From the NCBI RefSeq assembly GCF_003855255.1, contig NZ_CP034072.1:3028627-3092626 (forward strand): a stretch of DNA of 64,000 nt, given 5' to 3'. The notes below the pieces were generated by a model that did not search any database, was not told the origin of the DNA, and saw nothing but the letters and a program-made list of their open reading frames with translations. How positions within the stretch are numbered: the first letter of the stretch is position 1; every line of letters begins with the position of its first letter. Shown piece by piece: positions 18,048-26,243 of the stretch. Source of the DNA: Mycolicibacterium nivoides. Lineage in GTDB: Bacteria > Actinomycetota > Actinomycetes > Mycobacteriales > Mycobacteriaceae. The position numbers and the translations under genes were made by a program.

Positions 18048-18911
18048 TCAGCGGTAGGCGGCCAGGCCGTCAGCAAGTTCTTCCTCGTCGCCGTCGCGGA
18101 TCGCGTAGAGGGCTTGCTGCAGAGCGAACGTGTCGCGGATCGGGGCAATGCGGTCAGGGAGTGCCCGGTTTGACGAATTGTGCAGGGCAAGTACTCGCTC
18201 TAGGAATTCGCGACCGTAGCTGGCACTGATCGCCGCGAAGTCCTCGGCTTGGTCGCTGAGGGCTACATCGTCCCAGTCGAGGACTCCAGACAGATGTGGC
18301 AGGCCATCCCGCCACTCCCACAACACATTCTCAGCACCGAGGTCACCGTGGACGACTGCGTGGGTGAGATGGGGAAGGTTGTCGAGCGCTGCGAGTTCCC
18401 GCTCGGCCCGCAGACGGCCGTCGTGGGACATGAGCTGGAACAGCTCCGCGCGGACGCTCTCCGCGAATTCGCGCCATCGGACTTCCGGGGCCGCAGGAAG
18501 CTCCGCGCGTACCGTCTCGTTGGCGCCGACTCGGGCCAGAGCAGATAGCAATGTGGCGTACTGTTCGGCCACGGTTTCGGCCACCCGGTCATCATCGAGT
18601 GCGTCGTTTTCGAGCGGTTCCCCGGGAATTCTGCTGAGCAGCAGGAATGGCGTCTCATCGCTGCCATACGCACCGTCCTGGAGGAGAGGCTCAGGTGTGC
18701 GAAAACCGAGGTCGAGGCCGGCGAGCGTGCGTAGTGAGGTCACCCGCCCGGGCAACCGGTCAGCTGCTGCGCGAGTGCGAGCAAGGCACACGACGCGATC
18801 TGATCCGATGACCACGGTGTGGAATTGCCCTTGACGTACGAAAAGGTCGTCGAGACGGTCGTCGGGCAGCAGACGGCTCAATAGAGTGCGGTGTGCCGCA
18901 ACGACGCTCAT
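18048..18911 (-). CDS. Aminoglycoside/macrolide phosphotransferase-family kinase
   Basis: A 287-residue protein-kinase-fold small-molecule phosphotransferase. The catalytic loop is HGDLGAENVL with catalytic D190 and metal-binding N195, and the DFG-equivalent is LDWDD with D212. The N-lobe (GQFHTVVIGSDRVVCLART) carries the nucleotide-binding strands. Family members phosphorylate aminoglycosides, macrolides, homoserine or other small alcohols, and the substrate here is unknown. It stands alone on the minus strand. Being chromosomal and not linked to mobile sequence, it may be a housekeeping kinase and not a resistance gene. Confidence 0.82.
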   Translation of the reverse strand: MSVVAAHRTLLSRLLPDDRLDDLFVRQGQFHTVVIGSDRVVCLARTRAAADRLPGRVTSLRTLAGLDLGFRTPEPLLQDGAYGSDETPFLLLSRIPGEPLENDALDDDRVAETVAEQYATLLSALARVGANETVRAELPAAPEVRWREFAESVRAELFQLMSHDGRLRAERELAALDNLPHLTHAVVHGDLGAENVLWEWRDGLPHLSGVLDWDDVALSDQAEDFAAISASYGREFLERVLALHNSSNRALPDRIAPIRDTFALQQALYAIRDGDEEELADGLAAYR

Positions 18912-18959
18912 GCGTCCTATGGTTTCACCCCGCGGACGTAGCGGACGTCTACGCAGTGG

Positions 18960-20849
18960 TCAGCTGGGCGAGCATGTGCCCCCGGTGAACAGCTCGCAGG
19001 TGGTCTGCAACCCGTTGAGTACGCCGGCCGGAATCGCGGAGACGAAGTCGGTCAGGCTGACGGCGTGCAGTGAGGTGAGATCCGTGGCCTTCTGCGTGCC
19101 GATCAGCACCGCCACGGCGTCGCCTCGGGATGTGGTGATGGTGAATGAGTCGTCGCCGTCTCCGTATTGCCCCGCGCAGTCGGCTTGGCAGGCCCCGGTG
19201 GCGGGATCGATCTTTTCGTCGAACATGTCGTTGATCCACCCGGCGGACAGTTCGCGAACGGCCAGCGGGTTCTGCGGCTGCGGGAATCCGGCGATGGCAT
19301 AGGCGGCGACCTGGATCAGCGGGTTGCCGCCCTGCATCGGGTCCATGTGCACACCGCCTTCGAGGACGACGCCGGTGAACTGGCCCGGCCGCGCCTCCGT
19401 CAGCTGGTCGTTGACGTCGCTGAACACGTTGAGGAAGTTCAGCGGGGCGCCGATCTCGTAGATCGGGATGTAGTCATTGGGATCGTCGTCGCTGGGGTCG
19501 GCGGTCCCGTTCGTTTCCAGCTCTTCGAGCCGGTCCATGGCGTCGGGGATGATCGAGCCCATCGGCACCGCGTCGTAAATCACCACGCCGGCAAGGTCGT
19601 TGGGCGCATCTAGGCCCTGCTCGCCCCGGCGGCTCAGCCCCTCGGCGTAGTACCCGGCGACCCCCGGTGCGAACCCGCCGCCCAGCGAGTGCCCGACCAG
19701 GACGAACTGCGTCGGCACGTCGAGATTCTCCGTGCGGCCGGCCTTCAGCTCGGCGGTGTCCATGCTGGCGTTGAGCGCCGTGCGGTCGGGATCGAGGAAC
19801 AACTGCGCGACCGCCTCGTGCAGATTGTCGCCGCCGAGCCACATGCCGTCTTCCTCGAACGGGTTCGACGTGAAGGTGGTGGTGACGACGATGCTGTTGG
19901 TCGTGTGGGCCAGATACGACGCGGTGTAGCTGTAGAGCGGTCCGTTCGCGAGGAAGCCGTGCTGCAGGTAGATCATCCGGGTCGGTGGCTCACCGTTCGC
20001 GGATGTGGGGAAATACCAGTTGGATTCGACCTCGTGGCCTTCGGAGATGACCAGGGTGGACGTGCTGACCTCGACGGAGTCGCGCAGTTCCGGCGGGACC
20101 ACCGGGTCCCCGCCGACGGCGCGTTCGAGAGTGGCCAGGGTGTCGAAGATGGCGCCACTGATCACCGACAACGGCTTGGGATAGTTCTGCGGCTCGGGAT
20201 TGAGTGTCAGGGCGCCGAGGCTGCGGATCACGACGTGAATCGCCTCGACCGGGTCGTTCTGCCGGGCCGCGGTTGCCGCGGCGAGGCCGTCGGGGCGGGC
20301 GTCGGCTTGGCCCGGGTCGGCCGGCGCCGTGGCGTTGCGCAATGTCCCAATCAGGCTGTTACGCAGTTCAGTTGCCGACTTCGGTCGCAATGCCGGGGCG
20401 TTCACGCCGTCACGCGGCCCCGCAAGGACCGACCGGATGCTGATCGGTGGCCGGACCCGGATCTCAGCCGTGCGCGCCGTCTTCTCGGTGACGCTGCGGG
20501 TCGCGTCGTCGACGATGTCGCGGGTGGCGTCGCCCACGTCGCGTACCGCTTTCCGAACTTCGCGGACCGAGTCCCGAATCGCGGTGCGAGCCTTCTCCGG
20601 ACCTGTCTTCTTGGCCTTCGTGTCGGTAGCCGTGACACCTGAGACTTCGGACTTCGGCTGCTGTTTCGCCGAGCGCGCTTTCCGGTGCTGAGACTGTGGC
20701 TTTGCGTCGTTCTGCGTGGTCGACGGCTTCGCGTCCTGCTTCGACGCGCCGCCCTCCTCGGCGTTGGCGGTTCCCGCCCCGGCGAGTACGGCCGCCGATA
20801 CTCCGGCCGTGAATACTCCGGCACCCACCCACGCCGCGACACGCGTCAT
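18960..20849 (-). CDS. Secreted alpha/beta hydrolase with long charged linker
   Basis: A 629-residue exported protein. Signal peptide (about 1-30, ending TANA) is followed by a low-complexity region (31-75) rich in Lys, Gln and Ser, then an amphipathic helical stretch with repeated VREVRKAVRDVGDATRD-type heptads (about 88-120). The hydrolase domain contains the nucleophile elbow GHSLGG with S388 and the oxyanion strand YLQHGFLANG. A D and H for the triad are present later (NVFSDVND, GGVHMDP), though their roles are inferred. Similar proteins recur in mycobacteria as putative cell-envelope esterases or lipases. The C-terminus has four cysteines (ACQADCAG, TCELFTGGTC). Confidence 0.8.
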   Translation of the reverse strand: MTRVAAWVGAGVFTAGVSAAVLAGAGTANAEEGGASKQDAKPSTTQNDAKPQSQHRKARSAKQQPKSEVSGVTATDTKAKKTGPEKARTAIRDSVREVRKAVRDVGDATRDIVDDATRSVTEKTARTAEIRVRPPISIRSVLAGPRDGVNAPALRPKSATELRNSLIGTLRNATAPADPGQADARPDGLAAATAARQNDPVEAIHVVIRSLGALTLNPEPQNYPKPLSVISGAIFDTLATLERAVGGDPVVPPELRDSVEVSTSTLVISEGHEVESNWYFPTSANGEPPTRMIYLQHGFLANGPLYSYTASYLAHTTNSIVVTTTFTSNPFEEDGMWLGGDNLHEAVAQLFLDPDRTALNASMDTAELKAGRTENLDVPTQFVLVGHSLGGGFAPGVAGYYAEGLSRRGEQGLDAPNDLAGVVIYDAVPMGSIIPDAMDRLEELETNGTADPSDDDPNDYIPIYEIGAPLNFLNVFSDVNDQLTEARPGQFTGVVLEGGVHMDPMQGGNPLIQVAAYAIAGFPQPQNPLAVRELSAGWINDMFDEKIDPATGACQADCAGQYGDGDDSFTITTSRGDAVAVLIGTQKATDLTSLHAVSLTDFVSAIPAGVLNGLQTTCELFTGGTCSPS

Positions 20850-20964
20850 TATTCGCCCCCCGTTACATCGAATCCGACCTTTGTCACGCTAGCGGGGGTC
20901 GGCGCTTCGTCGGACGGGATTCGACGAGATGGCGGAAATGATCAGTCCAGCCGTTGTGCGAGCC

Positions 20965-21408
20965 CTAGCCGAGTTCGAGGGATTCGCGCGACATCCGGAA
21001 GAAGTGTCCGGTGCCGGTGTCCGTGCAGGTGACGCCCGCGGGTTGCGACTCACACTTCATCGGTCCGGCCGAACGCGTCTGGCCGTAGGCCAGCGTGGGC
21101 ATTCCGGTGTCGAAGATGGTGTCGCCGTGGCAGTGCACCTCGGGAGCGCTGCCCGGTTTCAGGCTGACGCGGTCGCCCCAGTCCAGGTGGCAGTTCGCCG
21201 GTTTGGCCGGCGGGATGTAGGTGTGGTCGCGGATCTCGCAGACGACGCCGTTGCTGCCGTCGAAGCCGTTCGGGACCAGGCACCAGATGTTGCCCGAGGG
21301 GGTGACGAACTTGGGCGGTGGCGGGCAGGCGTATGCGGTCGCAGGAAGAGCGATGACGGCCGCCGCCGCGGCGACGAACGGGATGAGGTGACGCTGGATT
21401 GTGCTCAT
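20965..21408 (-). CDS. Exported small protein, DUF6636-like
   Basis: The frame opens at 21471, but ATG 21408 (MSTIQRHLIPFV) directly starts a Sec signal peptide (cleavage after TAYA, about residue 27) and gives 147 residues. The mature part contains TPSGNIWCLVPNG, GVVCEIRDHTY and AGVTCTDTGTGHFFRMSRE, a pattern of SPSGNIxC and VxCEI seen in secreted actinobacterial proteins annotated DUF6636. Six cysteines suggest disulfides. Function unknown. Confidence 0.75.
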   Translation of the reverse strand: MSTIQRHLIPFVAAAAAVIALPATAYACPPPPKFVTPSGNIWCLVPNGFDGSNGVVCEIRDHTYIPPAKPANCHLDWGDRVSLKPGSAPEVHCHGDTIFDTGMPTLAYGQTRSAGPMKCESQPAGVTCTDTGTGHFFRMSRESLELG

Positions 21409-21443
21409 AGTCTTGAGCATGTGGGGCCGGCCTTGCGGAATTC

Positions 21444-22220
21444 TCAATGGACTCTGGCGGGGAGCGGGCATGTTGTGGCGGTCAGTTCCACTCCCCAGGC
21501 GAGCGCCGCACCGCGCCGCATGGCCTCGGTATCGCCGCTGGTCAGATAGGCCCTCGGAGCCACCGGACCGGCCTGGGCGGCGGGATGGCGCGCGGCGATC
21601 GCGGCGGCCAGCCGCTCAACCGGGTCGATCAGCGTGGTGTTGGGCAAGGCATCGGCGAACCAGTCGCTGACGGCTGGATAGTGGGTGCACGCCAAGACCA
21701 CGGCTTGGGCCCGTTGTAGCGGGGCGACGATTCGGCGCAGGTCGGCGACGAACCCCGGTGAGCCGGTGCTACCTGCCTCGATGTGCGCCGACAACGGTTG
21801 GGCCACCCGGGACAGCACCTCACGTCCGGGCCGGGCCAGCCCGCGCCGGTAGCAGCCGCTGGCGATGGTGCGTCGCCCGCCGACGATGCCGACGGGTCCC
21901 CGGAGGTGATCGGGCACCGACGCCAGGCCGTGACTGATGATGCCCTCCACCGGCACCGGCGCCTGGCTCAGGCGCGGGGCGACGGTGCTCGCCGCATTGC
22001 AGGCCAGCACCGCCTCGGTAGCGCCCCTACGGGCGAGCTCGGACACCACGTCGTAGAGCCGGGCCGTCAGGTCCGCGCTGCGCATCCGGCCGTAGGGCAT
22101 GGCCCCGGCATCCGACCAGTACAGCACCGGCAATCCCGGTGCGCGCCGGTCCAGTTCACGCACCAGCCCGATGCCTCCGATGCCCCAGTCGACGATGCCG
22201 AGGCACGCCGTCGGCGTCAT
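21444..22220 (-). CDS. Aspartate/glutamate racemase family protein
   Basis: A 258-residue enzyme of the cofactor-independent Asp/Glu racemase superfamily. Two catalytic cysteines are present, C74 in LACNAAST and C178 in LACTHYP, and the N-terminal Asp loop is IVDWGIGGIG, with tryptophan in place of the serine usual in MurI (FDSGVGG). AMPYG matches the ALPYG motif of glutamate racemases. It starts in an ATGA overlap with the stop of the upstream three-domain fusion gene, so the two proteins are co-translated. Given this partner and the altered motif, it is probably not the housekeeping MurI but a specialised racemase or isomerase. A C-terminal motif GDTEAMRRGA is typical of MurI. Confidence 0.85.
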   Translation of the reverse strand: MTPTACLGIVDWGIGGIGLVRELDRRAPGLPVLYWSDAGAMPYGRMRSADLTARLYDVVSELARRGATEAVLACNAASTVAPRLSQAPVPVEGIISHGLASVPDHLRGPVGIVGGRRTIASGCYRRGLARPGREVLSRVAQPLSAHIEAGSTGSPGFVADLRRIVAPLQRAQAVVLACTHYPAVSDWFADALPNTTLIDPVERLAAAIAARHPAAQAGPVAPRAYLTSGDTEAMRRGAALAWGVELTATTCPLPARVH

Positions 22221-24145
22221 GGGTAGGTGAGCGGGGCCGTGAGCCCCTTGTCGAGCGGTCCGGAGTCGAACGCCATCACGCGCTGTGACGGTGTCGCGGT
22301 CAGTAGCCGGAGCCGCGTACCGGGGAACCGGCTGGCGAAGTACCAGCGATACTCGTGTTCAGCACGGATCGGGTTGTGCCGCAGCATCTCGCGCCATGCC
22401 GGGTGGCTGGTCAACGCCGTCAGGTCGGCGGCGAACTGTGGCCGGGCCCGACGCGTGCGCACATGCTCGAACGCTGACCGGGCCAGCACCGGGAGTTCGC
22501 GAACCCGCACCGGATGCTCGACCATGTCCACCACCCAGAGCCGCCCGCCGGGCGCCAACACCCGGCGGATCTCGGCCATCACCGGATCCCAATCCAGGTA
22601 CCGGAACGACAGAAAGCAGATCACCACGTCGACGTGATCGTCGGGGATGTCCAGCTGTGGACCGTCGACAGCGGTGAACCGCAGCCGGGAACGATGCCGG
22701 CCACGGTTGCGCGCCTGGGCGAGCATGCCCGAGGAGATGTCCACGCCGATGCCGAAGTCGAGCGCGCCGTCGTCGTCCAATGCACGCAGCAACGCACCAG
22801 TGCCACAGCCGATTTCAAGTACCCGCAGCCCCCGGCCGAGTTCGTCCCGGGCATGTGCGGCACGTTCGGACACCCACCGCCACTCGGCGCCGCGCACCCT
22901 GATGTCGGCGTAGGCACGGTCGTAGAGCTCGGCCACCGGATCGTACGAGCCGACAGAACCGGCGGGGTCGGGCATGCTGAGTACCGGCGGCTGCGCTGCC
23001 GCTCCGAGGTACTTGCGCGCGGCGCCGAGCGGCCCGTGCGACTTCCGTCCCGGCGTGTCGATCAGGTAGAGATCGGCGCGGGACATCGGGCGGCGCCCCG
23101 CCCAAGAAAACCGGTCCTTACGCGCCGACACCGTGGTGTAGTTGCGGTTCCCGAACGCGGGCACACCGAACACGTTGGCGAAGAACGGTGCGAACCAGCG
23201 CGCGGTGCGGCAGGCATGGAAGTAGGCCTGCCCGGTAGCAGTGAAAGGGATTGCCATCGAGCGCCATTCGTGCGGCGAGAACTGCTCGGGCCAGCCGGTC
23301 GATCCGAACATCGGGCCATACATTCCGGAATGGCTGATGAGATGCAACTGATCGATCACGCGGCCTGTCTCGGCCATTCGGGCGAGTTCCGCGACGAACT
23401 CCGCCTTGTGGTGCAGGCCCGACACCTTGACCTCGGCATCGGGATGGGCGGCCGCCAGCTCACGCGCCATCGTCGCGGCGGCCACCGCGAACTCGGCCGA
23501 TCCACCCCGGTAGTGCGTGGTGTGGGCCACCCAGATCACCGGTGTAGCAAGCGTTTCAGGGGATATCTGGGTGAACGGAATACGCGGGTGCTGCTCTTGC
23601 GGGATCCAGGCACCGTAGTTGCCGACCAACTCCAACATCTCGGAGCGATCCACATCGAACACCCTCATGCTGGTGGCAGGCGGGCTGTAGAAATGCAGGG
23701 TCAATCCCCCATCCAGGCCGGCCATATCGTGGATCACCTCGCTGGTGATGCTCGTGACCTCGCCGGCGTGGTGCTCGGTGCTGCTGGTGACCGTCAACCG
23801 TGGACCGTTCCAGTCGAACCGCCGCTCCTCGAACCGGCCGTCCAGGGCGATGACGAAACCGCCTGCCCCGCCGTGATCGTGAGGTGCGCAGCGTTGCCCT
23901 GGTCGCCACCGGGCCAGCATGATCTCGACTTCGTCGTCGACGCGCAAGATCGTCCGGGAGTACGGCTCACCGTCATTCGGGTCGGTCGCCCTCTTGTCCA
24001 GTGCCGGCTTCGCACGGGCCACCCGAGCCAACAGTTCGGGTCCGGGGACCTCTCCCCTGACCGCGACGCCGGCCAATGTATCCAGCAGCGAATCGAGCCC
24101 GGCGGCGTCGTCGTGCCGGGCGGGCAGGTGCGAAATGGTGGTCAT
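22217..24145 (-). CDS. Three-domain fusion: CDO-type cupin, caspase-like domain, SAM methyltransferase
   Basis: A 642-residue multidomain protein. Residues about 60-160 form a cysteine-dioxygenase-type cupin with probable iron ligands H89 and H91 (APHDHGG) and H139 (EVIHDMAG). Residues about 200-380 contain LHLISHSGMYGP (H272) and YFHACRTARWF (C312), the His-Cys spacing and surroundings of caspase-fold (clan CD, CHAT/DUF4347-like) domains. Residues about 395-642 are a class I methyltransferase with VLEIGCGTGALL (443-453), VDISSGML and a post-motif-II loop. No signal peptide. It is co-translated with an Asp/Glu racemase. Domain identity of the cupin and methyltransferase is good; the caspase-like call is inference from two motifs. 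The start is ATG 24145; it is divergent from the BTAD-FHA regulator. Confidence 0.82.
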   Translation of the reverse strand: MTTISHLPARHDDAAGLDSLLDTLAGVAVRGEVPGPELLARVARAKPALDKRATDPNDGEPYSRTILRVDDEVEIMLARWRPGQRCAPHDHGGAGGFVIALDGRFEERRFDWNGPRLTVTSSTEHHAGEVTSITSEVIHDMAGLDGGLTLHFYSPPATSMRVFDVDRSEMLELVGNYGAWIPQEQHPRIPFTQISPETLATPVIWVAHTTHYRGGSAEFAVAAATMARELAAAHPDAEVKVSGLHHKAEFVAELARMAETGRVIDQLHLISHSGMYGPMFGSTGWPEQFSPHEWRSMAIPFTATGQAYFHACRTARWFAPFFANVFGVPAFGNRNYTTVSARKDRFSWAGRRPMSRADLYLIDTPGRKSHGPLGAARKYLGAAAQPPVLSMPDPAGSVGSYDPVAELYDRAYADIRVRGAEWRWVSERAAHARDELGRGLRVLEIGCGTGALLRALDDDGALDFGIGVDISSGMLAQARNRGRHRSRLRFTAVDGPQLDIPDDHVDVVICFLSFRYLDWDPVMAEIRRVLAPGGRLWVVDMVEHPVRVRELPVLARSAFEHVRTRRARPQFAADLTALTSHPAWREMLRHNPIRAEHEYRWYFASRFPGTRLRLLTATPSQRVMAFDSGPLDKGLTAPLTYP

Positions 24146-24255
24146 GCCGGAACGATGACGCCGACACCTTGCAGGATTCTCAACGGATCCTTGCGGTAGC
24201 GCCGCCTAGCGTCACAATGGGATGCGGACCGCGCCGAACACCGGGAAGGCTTGTG

Positions 24256-25389
24256 ATGAGCAGTACTCGTCTCGGGTTCGGTCTGCTGGGTCCGCTGCAG
24301 GTCTCCGTGAACGACGCGCCTGTCGCTCTGGGTACGCCCAAACAGCGCGCGGTGCTGGCATTCCTGCTGATCAACCGTAATCGGGCGATCAGCACCGAAT
24401 CGCTGATCGACGCTGTCTGGGACGGCGAGCCGGTGCCAGCGGCCCGCGCCACCATCCACACGCACGTCTCCAACTTGCGTCGCCTGCTCGGCAGTGGTGA
24501 GCCGGAGACACCCGCAGCGCTTGTCAAAGCGGCTCCCGGTTATCGGCTCAACGTGGCTGCCGGCAGTTGCGATCTGGACCGGTTCATCGCCGAGAAGAGT
24601 GCCGGGATCAACGCTGCCGCAGCCGGTCGGTTCGAGGCAGCCGGCACGCACCTGGCCGCAGCGTTGGCCCAATGGCGCGGCGACGTCCTCGAAGATCTGC
24701 GCGGATTCCGATTCGCCGATACCTTCGCCGCGGCCTTGGCCGAGGACCACGTGCTGGTACACACCAGCCGCGCTGAGGCCGAGATCGCCTGCGGGCGCGC
24801 CGCAACCGTCATCGCCGACCTGGAAGATCTCGCCACCAAGCATCCGTACCGCGAACCCGTGTGGGCTCAACTCATCACCGCCTACTACCTCGCGGAGCGG
24901 CAGTCCGATGCGCTCCAGGCCTACCGGCGCGTCAAATCGGTACTGGCCGAAGACCTCGGCATCGACCCCGGACCCACCCTCAGTGCGCTGCATGCGCGGA
25001 TCCTGCGTCAGGAGCGCCTCGATATCCGGCAGGCCGCCATGGCCACCGCGGCGCGCACCGTGAGCGCCGGACGCACCGCCGCCAGTCGAGGTGCGACGGC
25101 CGCCGCGCTGCGCGACGCCGACGGACGCCGATACCCGTTGAAGCCGAACGTCACCCGGATCGGCCGGTTACCCGACAACGACATCGTGCTCGATGACGCC
25201 GAGATCAGCCGCCACCATGCCGTGATCATCGACACCGGAAGCAGTTTCGTCATCACCGATCTGCAGTCGGCGAACGGCGTGCAGGTGCGGCAGGAACGTA
25301 TCCACCCCAGTGCCACCGTCGGCGACGGCGACCACATCCGCATCTGCAGCCGCGAGTTCACCTTCGAACTTCAAAGCGCTGCGCCGTGA
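24256..25389 (+). CDS. BTAD-FHA (EmbR-type) transcriptional regulator
   Basis: A 377-residue regulator with three parts: an N-terminal OmpR-like winged helix (GTPKQRAVLAFLLINRNRAIS, AARATIHTHVSNLRRLLG), a BTAD helical domain (about 100-250), and a C-terminal FHA phosphothreonine-binding domain (TRIGRLPDNDIVLDDAEISRHHAVI, quoted in parts). This is the layout of EmbR, which binds phospho-threonine made by a Ser/Thr kinase and then activates target genes. The start at ATG 24256 has GGGAAGG six bases upstream. The stop overlaps the next gene (GTGA), and a receptor kinase lies just beyond, so a kinase-regulator-envelope-enzyme circuit is likely. Confidence 0.88.
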   Translation: MSSTRLGFGLLGPLQVSVNDAPVALGTPKQRAVLAFLLINRNRAISTESLIDAVWDGEPVPAARATIHTHVSNLRRLLGSGEPETPAALVKAAPGYRLNVAAGSCDLDRFIAEKSAGINAAAAGRFEAAGTHLAAALAQWRGDVLEDLRGFRFADTFAAALAEDHVLVHTSRAEAEIACGRAATVIADLEDLATKHPYREPVWAQLITAYYLAERQSDALQAYRRVKSVLAEDLGIDPGPTLSALHARILRQERLDIRQAAMATAARTVSAGRTAASRGATAAALRDADGRRYPLKPNVTRIGRLPDNDIVLDDAEISRHHAVIIDTGSSFVITDLQSANGVQVRQERIHPSATVGDGDHIRICSREFTFELQSAAP

Positions 25390-26243
25390 CATCCATTCGC
25401 AGCGGCCGGGTGTGGGCCCTCATCGCCGTCTTCGCCGCGATCGCGCTCGCCGCGGGGGTGATCATCGGGACTCACCTCGGTTCACGCGGGTCCGCACCGG
25501 AACGCTCCACGGCTGCCACGTCACTGGCCGCGGAGTTCGCCCGGCTGCAGCCCCAGTTACATGCCGTGGCGGGCATCGCGCTCAGCGGGGTCGGACCCGG
25601 ACAGGAGCCGATGACCTTGGGCGAGTGGCAGAGCGGCCCCGCCTGGTCGACGATCAAGGTGCCGTTGATCATCGCCGCGCTCCGTGAGGAGGAGCCCCCG
25701 CGGGTCACCGAGCCCATGACTGCGGCCATTACCGAATCCGACAATGCCGCAGCGGAATCGATCTGGGAGAGCCTGGGCTCGCCGGCCGAGGCCGCAAGTA
25801 AGGTCGAAAACGTGCTGCGGCAGGCCGGTGATCCCACAATCGTCCAATCGCAACGGGTGCGCCCGGAGTTCAGCGCCTCGGGGCAGACCGACTGGCCGCT
25901 CACGGATCAGGTGAAGTTCACCTCGGTTGCCGTGTGCGACAACGAGAACGATCCGGTATTCGACCTCATGGGACGGGTCGAACCCGATCAACGGTGGGGC
26001 ATCGGCACGATTGCCGACAGCCGACTCAAAGGTGGCTGGGGACCGTCACCCACAGGTGGGTATCTGGTTCGCCAGATCGGTGTCCTGACCACCCCGACGG
26101 GAATGGTGGCCGTGGCGTTGGCGGCGCTGCCGGATTCGGGGAAGTTCGAGGACGGAACCGCCGCGCTTACGCGGATGGCCACTTGGCTGCGTGAACGTCT
26201 GGGTGCCCTGCCGACGGGACACTGCCCGGCTCACCAGAGATAG
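25386..26243 (+). CDS. Membrane-anchored serine hydrolase, class A beta-lactamase-like
   Basis: A 285-residue protein starting at GTG in a GTGA overlap with the BTAD-FHA gene. One N-terminal helix (about 10-32) anchors an extracytoplasmic domain with penicillin-recognising motifs: S88-T-I-K91, S118-D119-N120 and K215-G-G. The Glu of class A beta-lactamases (E166 motif) is not evident, so it may be a DD-peptidase-like or non-hydrolytic relative and not a resistance enzyme. It is co-transcribed with the regulator and converges with the kinase gene (13-base overlap), suggesting control of cell-wall metabolism. Confidence 0.82.
   Translation: MTSIRSGRVWALIAVFAAIALAAGVIIGTHLGSRGSAPERSTAATSLAAEFARLQPQLHAVAGIALSGVGPGQEPMTLGEWQSGPAWSTIKVPLIIAALREEEPPRVTEPMTAAITESDNAAAESIWESLGSPAEAASKVENVLRQAGDPTIVQSQRVRPEFSASGQTDWPLTDQVKFTSVAVCDNENDPVFDLMGRVEPDQRWGIGTIADSRLKGGWGPSPTGGYLVRQIGVLTTPTGMVAVALAALPDSGKFEDGTAALTRMATWLRERLGALPTGHCPAHQR

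Noticed and set aside
18048..18911. Acquired antibiotic-resistance gene
   Set aside because: The kinase fold is clear, but there is no mobile context and no subtype motif that would assign an aminoglycoside or macrolide substrate.
21444..22220. Housekeeping glutamate racemase MurI
   Set aside because: Both cysteines are present, but the N-terminal loop is altered and the gene is coupled to an unusual fusion protein.
22514..24199. 561-codon plus-strand frame across the fusion gene
   Set aside because: Overlaps a protein with clear cupin and methyltransferase motifs; the frame has none.
25386..26243. Functional class A beta-lactamase
   Set aside because: SxxK, SDN and KGG are present, but the general-base glutamate loop is not evident, so hydrolysis of antibiotics cannot be claimed.
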